Source: Citrobacter gillenii (GTDB lineage Bacteria > Pseudomonadota > Gammaproteobacteria > Enterobacterales > Enterobacteriaceae). From it: DNA of 64,000 nucleotides. Position numbers and translations under genes: made by a program. The DNA lies in contig NZ_SUQN01000003.1 of NCBI RefSeq assembly GCF_013337685.1, forward strand, positions 248,001 to 312,000, read 5' to 3'. The notes under the pieces are model-generated. The model was not told where the DNA came from, did not search any database, and saw nothing but the letters and a program-made list of their open reading frames with translations. Numbering within the stretch: the stretch's first letter is position 1; the number at the start of each line of letters is the position of its first letter. This document shows, one piece after another, positions 57,166 to 64,000 of this stretch.

Positions 57166-58773
57166 TTACTCTTCTTCATCACCGGTAAAGTTAGCCTGCG
57201 GCAGACAGGTTCGCTCACCCCAGTAGTAAATCCCCAGCGACATCACCGCCACCACGACCGTATCCCACGGATGACCAATGACCCCTGTGCCGCCAAAACT
57301 GCCCAGCCAGGAGAAGAGCATAATCAGCGCGTAGAAGGCGATAAGCCACAGAGACGATTTCACCTGTTGTGCCAGACTCACGGTGTGCACCGGCACTTTT
57401 GACTTGCACAGCACATAGACGACAAACATCACAATCTGCAGCCCCAGCAGCCATGACAGCGTGCCCCAGCCGGACCAAAATACAATCAGCGCCGAAATCA
57501 CAAACGACACCGGGCCGATGATCCCGAAGGCACGCACGCGGAATGGGCGCGGCAAATCCGGCGCATTACGACGCAGACCCGCCGCCGTGACCGGAGCAAT
57601 GGCGTAGCTCAGCACCAACGCCGCCGACACCACGCTAATCAACTGTTCCCATGACGGGAACGGCAATGTCCAGAAGATAGACAATGCGAAGGTCAGCCAC
57701 AGCGCCGGACGCGGAATGCCGGACTCTTTATCAATGTGGGTAAACGCCTTAAAGAAGGTGCCCGCTTTGGCCCAGCCATAAATCACGCGCGGCGTGGCGT
57801 TCATGTAGATATTGCCGGTACCACTTGGGGAGACAATCGCGTCGCACACCACCATAAACGCCAGCCATCCCATACCGAGTGTAATGGCGATATCTCGGTA
57901 CGGCAGCGAGAATTGCTTGCTGATCTCCGCCCAGCCCCCTCCCAGCATATCGGTCGGAATACTGCCAAGAAACGCCACCTGCAGCAGCACGTAAATAATC
58001 GTCGACAGCACCACAGATAAAATCAGCGCCACCGGAATGGTACGCTGCGGATTCTTTACTTCACTCGCCACCGAAATAATTGGCGTCAGCCCCAGGTAGG
58101 CAAAGATGATCCCACCGGCGCTAATCGCGGCCTCAACGCCCGACATGCCAAAAGGGGCAATGCCCTGAACGTGCAAGTTCTCCGGTTTGAAAAAGGTAAA
58201 GAGCGTCACAACCACCGCCAGCGGTACCAAAAACTTCAGAATACTGATGATGTTATTGGAGCGGGCAAACGTTTTTACACTGTAGTAATTCAGCGCGAAG
58301 AATAAACACAGCAGCAAAAACTGCACCACCCATCCCAGCAGCGTTGGGTCGCTCGAGCCAGGTTGAGTCAACATAGGGAACCAGGCTGCCGCATACTGCC
58401 GCGCGGCAACAATCTCAATGGAGATGAGGCTTGAGAACGCAATCAGCGTAATAAATCCAAGCAGGTATCCCATCAATTCACCGTGGGAAAAGACCGGATA
58501 ACGGATAATCCCCCCGGCGCGAGGCAGCGCAGCGCCCAGTTCACAATAGACAATCCCCAACAGCAGAACGGCAATCCCGCCGATGACCCACGAGGCAATG
58601 CCCGCAGGTCCGGCAATGGATGCGACATGGCTTGCGGCAAACAGCCAGCCGGAACCGAAGATGGCCCCGAGCCCAATAAACGTCAGGTCAGTTAGCGTAA
58701 GCTGCTTTTTAAATTTCCCCACCTCGACAACGCGGGACTGTGTTTGGTGCGTAGAGTGAATCGTCATGGTCAT
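57166..58773 (-). CDS. APC-family amino acid permease, probably for hydroxyproline
   Basis: This 535-residue protein has about 14 membrane helices and an APC-type helix 1 (FIGLGAIFGSGWLFAAS). Substrate is inferred: it lies between the semialdehyde dehydrogenase and the Ldh2 gene of a hydroxyproline operon, so it likely imports hydroxyproline or proline betaine-like compounds. It starts 5 bases after the dehydrogenase stop, and the N-terminus has a soluble stretch of about 28 residues. Confidence 0.82.
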   Translation of the reverse strand: MTMTIHSTHQTQSRVVEVGKFKKQLTLTDLTFIGLGAIFGSGWLFAASHVASIAGPAGIASWVIGGIAVLLLGIVYCELGAALPRAGGIIRYPVFSHGELMGYLLGFITLIAFSSLISIEIVAARQYAAAWFPMLTQPGSSDPTLLGWVVQFLLLCLFFALNYYSVKTFARSNNIISILKFLVPLAVVVTLFTFFKPENLHVQGIAPFGMSGVEAAISAGGIIFAYLGLTPIISVASEVKNPQRTIPVALILSVVLSTIIYVLLQVAFLGSIPTDMLGGGWAEISKQFSLPYRDIAITLGMGWLAFMVVCDAIVSPSGTGNIYMNATPRVIYGWAKAGTFFKAFTHIDKESGIPRPALWLTFALSIFWTLPFPSWEQLISVVSAALVLSYAIAPVTAAGLRRNAPDLPRPFRVRAFGIIGPVSFVISALIVFWSGWGTLSWLLGLQIVMFVVYVLCKSKVPVHTVSLAQQVKSSLWLIAFYALIMLFSWLGSFGGTGVIGHPWDTVVVAVMSLGIYYWGERTCLPQANFTGDEEE

Positions 58774-58778
58774 GCCCT

Positions 58779-60389
58779 TTAGTCAACAGAGGGGGAAATG
58801 GCTTCCCGGGTCCACTGCCCGTTAATCAGGCGCAGCAGGTTCAGAGGGTTGTCATCCTGGACAGCAGGCGGAAGCAGCGCGGCAGGCACATTTTGCAGGC
58901 ATACCGGGCGTAAAAAACGATCGATAGATTGGGTTCCTACCGAGGTACCGCGAGAGTCGGTGGTGGCAGGCCACGGGCCGCCGTGCACCATGGCATCACA
59001 GACCTCGACACCGGTCGGATAACCGTTAAACACGACGCGTCCCGCTTTTTCACTGAGGGCGGGCAGCAGGCGCTGCGCCAGCGGCCCATCATCAGATTCA
59101 GCGTGAACCGTTGCCGTCAGTTGGCCAGGAATGGCGTGCAGAATGGACTGCAATTCCCCCTCATCTGCCACCTCGACCAACACCGCCAGCGGGCCAAACA
59201 CCTCATGCTGCAGAAGTGGATCCTGTGCCAGCAGCAGCGAAGCCGGTGCCCGATACAGCCGGGCCTGCGCGCGACCGATAACCCTTTCGTCCGATCCTGC
59301 CAGACGCTGAATATTCGGATGCGCCTCAAACGCGCTGACCCCTTCTTCGTAATGGGCAAGCGTCGGGGCATTCAGCATGACTTGTGCCGGCACCTGGCCC
59401 ACCGCGTCTTTCAGTGCCTGCGTGAAGCGGGACATGCCCTCGCCGCGCAAGGCAAGGATCAGCCCCGGCTTGGTACAAAACTGGCCACATCCCAGGGTGA
59501 AAGAGGACACCAGCTCATGTGCCAGCGTTTCTGCCCGGGCAGCGACGGCCTGCGGCAGAATAATCAGCGGGTTAATGGCAGACATTTCCGCAAAGACGGG
59601 GATCGGCTGTGGACGCTGCTGCGCCAGTTGCCAGAGCGCCTTGCCACCGCGCAGCGAACCGGTAAACCCCACCGCCTGAATCGCCGGATGGCGAACCAGC
59701 TCCGCGCCAATATCGGTGCCGAAAATCATGTTAAAAACACCCGCAGGCAGGCCAGAGGCCGCGACCGCACGCACTATCGCCTGGGCAGTCAACTCCGCCG
59801 TCGCCATATGCCCAGGATGGGCTTTCACCACCACCGGGCAACCGGCCGCCAGCGCGGAGGCGGTATCGCCCCCCGCCGTAGAGAAGGCCAGCGGGAAATT
59901 GCTGGCACCGAACACCGCCACCGGGCCAAGCGCGGTCAGATACTGACGCAGGTCCGGGCGCGACAGAGGCTTACGCTCAGGGAGTGCGGTATCAATGCGT
60001 ACGCCAAATGCATCGCCCCGACGCAGCACCCCGGCAAACAGACGCAGCTGATTGCTGGTACGCGAGCGCTCTCCCTGTAACCGTGGCAGCGGCAGCGCCG
60101 TCTCCTGATGGGCAATCGTGAAAAAGTCCTCACCGAGCAGATCCAGCTCGTTGGCAAGCGTGTCGAGAAAGTGGGCACGCACATCGGGCGATGTCTGTGA
60201 ATAGACCGGGAATGCCTGCTCAGCCGCCACCGCGGCGGCGGCGGCCTCCTCGCGGGAGGCCGGGTAAAAATGGTATCCAGTCAGTTCGCCATCAGCGGCG
60301 CGCAGGCTCGGCAGTGTCGCCTCACCGCTTGCCACGCGGCGACCGGCAATAAACTGCTGCCCCGATACAGAGAGAGGTAATGTCATCAT
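58779..60389 (-). CDS. 2-oxoglutarate semialdehyde dehydrogenase
   Basis: This 536-residue aldehyde dehydrogenase is of the long alpha-ketoglutaric semialdehyde type. Motifs are GFTGS (241-245), the general base Glu268 (FAEMS) and the catalytic Cys305 (GQFCTKPG). It converts 2,5-dioxopentanoate to 2-oxoglutarate with NAD(P)+, the last step of hydroxyproline breakdown, also used in pentose and hexarate pathways. It lies 11 bases after the deaminase gene. Confidence 0.88.
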   Translation of the reverse strand: MMTLPLSVSGQQFIAGRRVASGEATLPSLRAADGELTGYHFYPASREEAAAAAVAAEQAFPVYSQTSPDVRAHFLDTLANELDLLGEDFFTIAHQETALPLPRLQGERSRTSNQLRLFAGVLRRGDAFGVRIDTALPERKPLSRPDLRQYLTALGPVAVFGASNFPLAFSTAGGDTASALAAGCPVVVKAHPGHMATAELTAQAIVRAVAASGLPAGVFNMIFGTDIGAELVRHPAIQAVGFTGSLRGGKALWQLAQQRPQPIPVFAEMSAINPLIILPQAVAARAETLAHELVSSFTLGCGQFCTKPGLILALRGEGMSRFTQALKDAVGQVPAQVMLNAPTLAHYEEGVSAFEAHPNIQRLAGSDERVIGRAQARLYRAPASLLLAQDPLLQHEVFGPLAVLVEVADEGELQSILHAIPGQLTATVHAESDDGPLAQRLLPALSEKAGRVVFNGYPTGVEVCDAMVHGGPWPATTDSRGTSVGTQSIDRFLRPVCLQNVPAALLPPAVQDDNPLNLLRLINGQWTREAISPSVD

Positions 60390-60400
60390 CGCTCCTTTAC

Positions 60401-61321
60401 TTAAAGGCCGACATCCGGCAGCTGTGGTCGGGTCGCCAGCGCCTTCTCAACAATCGCCACCACTTGCGCACGGGTATCCCCTTCCAGCGCCAGACGCGGT
60501 GGGCGGGTAATGGCGCTACCGCGCCCCAGCAATTCTTCACAGAGCTTGATGCACTGCACCAGATCCGGACGCACATCCAGATGCAGCAGCGGCATAAACC
60601 AGCGGTAGAGCGCCATCGCTTCCTCATAACGCTGCTGTTTTGCCAGGCGGAACAATGTCTCTCCTTCACGCGGGAAGGCGTTTGACATCCCGGAGATCCA
60701 ACCTTCTGCCCCAACGGCGATACTCTCTACCACCACATCATCCAGCCCGGCGAACAGCACAAAGCGGTCGCCAACGGAATTACGCAGGTCGATAAAACGG
60801 CGGGTATCGCCGGAGGAGTCTTTGAAGCAGACGATGTTGTCGCAGTCGGCGAGCGTGGCCAGAATGTCCGGCGTCACGTCGTTTTTGTAAATCGGCGGGT
60901 TGTTGTACACCATGATCGGCAGGTCGGTAGCCATAGCCACACTGCGGAAGTGGGCCGCCGTTTCATGTGGTTTTGAGGAATACACCAGCGCAGGCATCAC
61001 CATAATGCCGTCAACGCCCACGTGCTCAGCCTCTTTCGCCATCTTCTGTGCAAACGCGGTGGTGAATTCGGCCACCCCCGCAATGACCGGGATCTGACCG
61101 CCCGCAGCGTCTTTCGCCACTTCGATGATCTGCAGCTTTTCCTGCGTGGTCAGAGAGGTGTTCTCCCCCACGCTGCCGCACACCACCAGGCCAGAAACAC
61201 CATCCTTGACCAGGTTTTTCATTACCGTGTGGGTGGCATCCAAATCCAGGGAATAATCGCTGCGAAACTGGGTGCTGACTGCCGGGAATACACCGCTCCA
61301 GTGAATGGCTTTCTTACTCAT
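60401..61321 (-). CDS. DapA-family deaminase/lyase, probable pyrroline-4-hydroxy-2-carboxylate deaminase
   Basis: This 306-residue class I aldolase-type protein has the Schiff-base Lys167 (CFKDSSGD), the partner Tyr139 (MVYNNPP) and the VCGSVGENTSLT motif. DapA relatives in such clusters deaminate 1-pyrroline-4-hydroxy-2-carboxylate to 2-oxoglutarate semialdehyde. Context (epimerase, D-amino acid oxidase, semialdehyde dehydrogenase) supports this; sequence alone would allow other lyases. It is the first gene of the minus-strand operon. Confidence 0.85.
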   Translation of the reverse strand: MSKKAIHWSGVFPAVSTQFRSDYSLDLDATHTVMKNLVKDGVSGLVVCGSVGENTSLTTQEKLQIIEVAKDAAGGQIPVIAGVAEFTTAFAQKMAKEAEHVGVDGIMVMPALVYSSKPHETAAHFRSVAMATDLPIMVYNNPPIYKNDVTPDILATLADCDNIVCFKDSSGDTRRFIDLRNSVGDRFVLFAGLDDVVVESIAVGAEGWISGMSNAFPREGETLFRLAKQQRYEEAMALYRWFMPLLHLDVRPDLVQCIKLCEELLGRGSAITRPPRLALEGDTRAQVVAIVEKALATRPQLPDVGL

Positions 61322-61459
61322 GTTCGGTTCCTTGTCGTCAATTTGTTAATTTAAAGTGAATGAATGGTGAATATTCACTGACAGATTGACGTTTCAGGCG
61401 ACCGACTGCTTGGTGGTTTTCTTCCTCTTTGATGACGAAATTAGCACAGTGCGCGTGTT

Positions 61460-62278
61460 TTACCCGGCGAGCGTGAGGCGGAAATCACGCGGTGTAGAGC
61501 CCGTCATCGCCTTAAACTGGCGGCTAAACGCGCTGTGATCGGTATAACCACACTGCAACGCAATATCAGTAATCGGCGTATCGCCCGCCAGCAGTTCGGT
61601 GGCTTTTTCCAGTCGAACTTTGTGGATCATCTGGCGCGGTGTGAGATGAAAAATACGCTTGCAGTAGCGTTCAATTTGCGCGACCGACATGCCACTCAGG
61701 GCGGTTAGCTCTTCCATCGCAATGGGCCGGTGGTAATGGTTGCGGATATGATCATCGACGATCGCCAGCCGCTGCCACGCCGGGTGACGCGCCTGCGCTT
61801 CCTGCAGATCGTGTGAAATTCCTGCCATACCGATGACCTGGCCCTGCGTATCCCGCAACGCCAGTTTCTGGGTCAAACACCAGCCACGTTCGCGACCGTT
61901 GTAGAGATGCATTTCCAGCTGATCGCGCAGCGTTACCCCTTCGCGCAGCACCCGCATATCCTGCTCGGTATAGCCCAGCCCAAGCGCCGAAGGGAAAACA
62001 TCGGCAGAGGTTTTGCCCAGCAGGGAGACCACAGTCTTAAACCCGCAGCGACGTGCCAGGGTCATATTGACCATCAAATAGCGAGCCTGCACATCTTTGA
62101 TAAAAAAAACCACATTCGGAATGGCATTAAGCAGTGGCGCAATCAATGCCATCGCATGGAGCAACGTCTGGATATTGTCCGGACGCTGCCGCGCCAGCCC
62201 TTCACATATCTGGCTAAGTTCAGCCACTTCCAGCACCGGCGACAGGGCCCGCACATCATCAATCACACAGGACATCAT
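61460..62278 (-). CDS. AraC-family regulator with PAS-like domain
   Basis: This 272-residue protein has a PAS-like sensor (about 45-150: IPNVVFFIKDVQARYLMVN, then GMAGISHDL) and a C-terminal AraC double helix-turn-helix (about 165-268: MEELTALSGMSVAQIERYCKRIF, then ITDIALQCGYTDHSAFSRQFK). It lies between the two arms of the hydroxyproline cluster and probably activates them. GGGAGGAAGC precedes tandem ATGs, so the start may be one codon later (62275). Confidence 0.88.
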   Translation of the reverse strand: MMSCVIDDVRALSPVLEVAELSQICEGLARQRPDNIQTLLHAMALIAPLLNAIPNVVFFIKDVQARYLMVNMTLARRCGFKTVVSLLGKTSADVFPSALGLGYTEQDMRVLREGVTLRDQLEMHLYNGRERGWCLTQKLALRDTQGQVIGMAGISHDLQEAQARHPAWQRLAIVDDHIRNHYHRPIAMEELTALSGMSVAQIERYCKRIFHLTPRQMIHKVRLEKATELLAGDTPITDIALQCGYTDHSAFSRQFKAMTGSTPRDFRLTLAG

Positions 62279-62584
62279 GCTTCCTCCCGATTAGTGACCT
62301 GAATATTTATTAACTTTTTGTTAACTGAGCAAGTGTCCTTACCGCGTTTTGCGATCCTGCCGTAGGTTTATAATTTCCCCTTTTCCAACCACTGGCGCGG
62401 TTGCCTTTTTTGGTTTACCACACCACTAACCAAATGATTAATAAAAAAATAAATATGACAAAGCCCTAACAATGATGCCGGCCATTATGCTGATTTCGTC
62501 ATTTGGCGTGACGAAAGCGATCAAGCAAGAACGCAAGGCTTGCGTCAGCATTTAGCAACAAAGTATTAACCTTCTGGAGATCCT
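62279..62584. promoter_or_regulatory. Divergent region, AraC gene / hydroxyproline epimerase
   Basis: This gap of 306 bp, AT-rich in its middle, presumably holds regulator-binding sites and promoters for both directions. I found no certain operator or sigma-54 site. Confidence 0.45.
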
Positions 62585-63526
62585 ATGACAGCGCAGTACA
62601 GTGAACTGAGAGTGATTGATTCCCACACCGGCGGTGAACCTACTCGCCTGGTCATTGACGGTTTTCCGGATCTGGGTACGGGGAACATGGCCGAGCGTCG
62701 GGCGCGTTTTTCCCGCGACTACGACGACTGGCGTAAAGCCATTATTCTTGAGCCACGCGGTAACGACGTCCTGGTCGGCGCATTACTCTGTGAACCTGTT
62801 TCGCCACAAGCCACGGCAGGGGTCATCTTCTTTAACAACTGCGGCTTTCTGAATATGTGCGGCCACGGCACCATCGGGCTTATTGCCTCGCTGGCATGGC
62901 TTGGCCGCATTCAACCCGGTAAACATCTGATTGAAACGCCGGTGGGCGATGTGACCGCCACGCTGCACGAAGATGGCAGTGTCTCGGTCGAAAACGTTCC
63001 GGCATACCGCTGGCGTAAGCAGGTACAAGTTGAAACCGTTCACGGTACGGTAACGGGTGACATCGCCTGGGGCGGCAACTGGTTCTTCCTCGTCAACGAT
63101 CATCCGTTCGCGGTCACGCCGGACAAGATCCCTGAATTGACGGCATACGCATGGGCAATCCGTGAAGGGTTAGATCGTGCAAGCATCCGTGGCGAACATG
63201 AGGGCATTATCGATCATATCGAACTGTTTGCGGAGGATGATCACGCGGACAGCCGCAACTTTGTACTCTGTCCAGGTAAAGCCTGGGATCGCTCCCCCTG
63301 CGGCACCGGCACCAGCGCCAAGCTGGCCTGCCTGGCAGAGGACGGTAAACTCAAATCCGGAGAGTCCTGGCGGCAGGCAAGCATCATCGGCAGTGAATTT
63401 ACGGCGCATTTCGTGCCGCATGGCGACAAGATCGTCCCGACGATCCGCGGAGAAGCATGGGTCTGCGGTGATAACCGGCTGATCCTCAATCCTGACGATC
63501 CGTTCTGCTGGGGGATCGTGCTGTGA
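62585..63526 (+). CDS. 4-hydroxyproline 2-epimerase (proline racemase family)
   Basis: This 313-residue cofactor-free epimerase has both catalytic cysteines: Cys92 in NMCGHGT and Cys239 in SPCGTGTS. Two cysteines mark epimerases; the related trans-3-hydroxyproline dehydratases carry Thr at the second place. It converts trans-4-hydroxy-L-proline to cis-4-hydroxy-D-proline, the first step of the pathway. The ATG follows TCTGGAGATCC. Its stop overlaps the start of the oxidase gene by four bases (GTGA). Confidence 0.92.
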   Translation: MTAQYSELRVIDSHTGGEPTRLVIDGFPDLGTGNMAERRARFSRDYDDWRKAIILEPRGNDVLVGALLCEPVSPQATAGVIFFNNCGFLNMCGHGTIGLIASLAWLGRIQPGKHLIETPVGDVTATLHEDGSVSVENVPAYRWRKQVQVETVHGTVTGDIAWGGNWFFLVNDHPFAVTPDKIPELTAYAWAIREGLDRASIRGEHEGIIDHIELFAEDDHADSRNFVLCPGKAWDRSPCGTGTSAKLACLAEDGKLKSGESWRQASIIGSEFTAHFVPHGDKIVPTIRGEAWVCGDNRLILNPDDPFCWGIVL

Positions 63527-64000
63527 CCGAAAGTGACGTTATTGTCATCGGAGCCGGGATTATCGGTGCCGCCTGCGCCTGGCAGTTGGCCGCTCGCGGG
63601 CAGCGCGTCACGCTGGTCGATGACGGCAACCCGGGCGCGACGGCGGCAGGCATGGGCCACCTGGTGTGCATGGATGACGATCCTGCGGAGCTCGCCCTCT
63701 CCGCCAGGTCTCTGGCGAGCTGGCGCAAACTGACGCCCCGGATGCCGGAAAGCTGCGCCTGGCGCGGATGCGGCACGCTGTGGCTGGCAGAAACGCCGCA
63801 AGAGCTTGCGCTGGCAGAAGAAAAGAAACAACGGATGGCACAATACCAGGTTGTCAGCGAAATGCAGACCCGCGATCAGCTTGCCGCACGTGAACCGCTG
63901 CTCACCGCCGGGCTCACCGGCGGGCTGTGGGTCCCCGACGACGGGATAGTTTACGCCCCAAACGTCGCCCGCTGGTTCATTGACGATGCCGATTTAACCC
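63523..64000 (+). CDS. FAD-dependent D-hydroxyproline oxidase/dehydrogenase (3' end missing)
   Basis: Only the first 159 codons are in the window. The product starts with GTG, overlapping the epimerase stop. The N-terminus has a Rossmann FAD motif ([19 protein letters not shown], GxGxxG at residues 10-15), as in DadA-type D-amino acid dehydrogenases. After the epimerase it should oxidise cis-4-hydroxy-D-proline to 1-pyrroline-4-hydroxy-2-carboxylate, the substrate of the DapA-like deaminase across the divergent promoter. Confidence 0.88.
   Translation, partial: MTESDVIVIGAGIIGAACAWQLAARGQRVTLVDDGNPGATAAGMGHLVCMDDDPAELALSARSLASWRKLTPRMPESCAWRGCGTLWLAETPQELALAEEKKQRMAQYQVVSEMQTRDQLAAREPLLTAGLTGGLWVPDDGIVYAPNVARWFIDDADLT

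Noticed and set aside
62392-62412. Sigma-54-like TGGCGCGGTTGCC before the epimerase
   Set aside because: The GG-to-GC spacing is three bases too short for a sigma-54 promoter.

Overview
The window looks like chromosomal DNA of a Citrobacter of the freundii group (Enterobacteriaceae). The first half follows the E. coli/Salmonella yjjW-to-yjiJ gene order in reverse, with proteins that I recognise as close relatives of the E. coli ones. The second half carries a tyrosine phenol-lyase that keeps every residue I know from the C. freundii enzyme (Thr124, Lys257, Arg381, Phe448). All comparisons with E. coli, Salmonella and C. freundii proteins are from memory; no database search was run.

Layout. 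1-8.3 kb is housekeeping: yjjW (cut by the left edge), yjjV-yjjU, ytjA, osmY, prfC, yjjG-rimI-holD and rsmC. 8.4-8.8 kb holds three tRNA-Leu(CAG) genes. 8.8-13.3 kb has yjjZ, a membrane diguanylate cyclase, fhuF with a Fur box, a YbaK-like deacylase and the LuxR-type pair yjjQ-bglJ. 13.8-19.5 kb has yjjP-yjjB, dnaT-dnaC (primosome), yjjA and opgB. 19.5-23.2 kb is the L-galactonate locus lgoD/lgoR-lgoT. 23.3-28.7 kb has tsr (sigma-28 promoter), the pyruvate transporter btsT with three BtsR-like repeats, yjiX and yjiA. 28.8-33.8 kb has a brnTA toxin-antitoxin pair where E. coli keeps its restriction ('immigration control') island, then yjiS, yjiR, an intact rpn-type nuclease gene and mdtM. 33.9-40.4 kb has a cystathionine beta-lyase/DAACS transporter/LysR module placed between mdtM and yjiN, then a DUF2164 gene and yjiJ.

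40.5-64 kb is accessory and metabolic. It contains a small membrane protein, a short general porin, a ribbon-helix-helix protein, and a lactate module (dld, lutABC/ykgEFG and a divergent LctP permease). Next come the tyrosine degradation genes tpl and tutB with CRP and TyrR sites, and an SOS-type symE/SymR pair. An orphan Hcp cassette (STM2901 family, DUF1493, hcp) follows, and finally a trans-4-hydroxy-L-proline catabolic cluster. That cluster has an epimerase, a D-hydroxyproline oxidase cut by the right edge, a deaminase, a 2-oxoglutarate semialdehyde dehydrogenase, a permease, an Ldh2-type reductase and an AraC regulator. Together these loci suit a facultative gut or soil bacterium that feeds on lactate, pyruvate, sugar acids and amino acids.

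The least explained stretch is 42.44-43.15 kb. It has a perfect FNR site followed, at the right distance, by a -10-like element and about 180 bp of nested hairpins ending in a strong stem-loop. This could be an undescribed anaerobically induced small RNA. Several small ORFs with good ribosome binding sites (25, 36 and 42 codons) are also reported as candidates.
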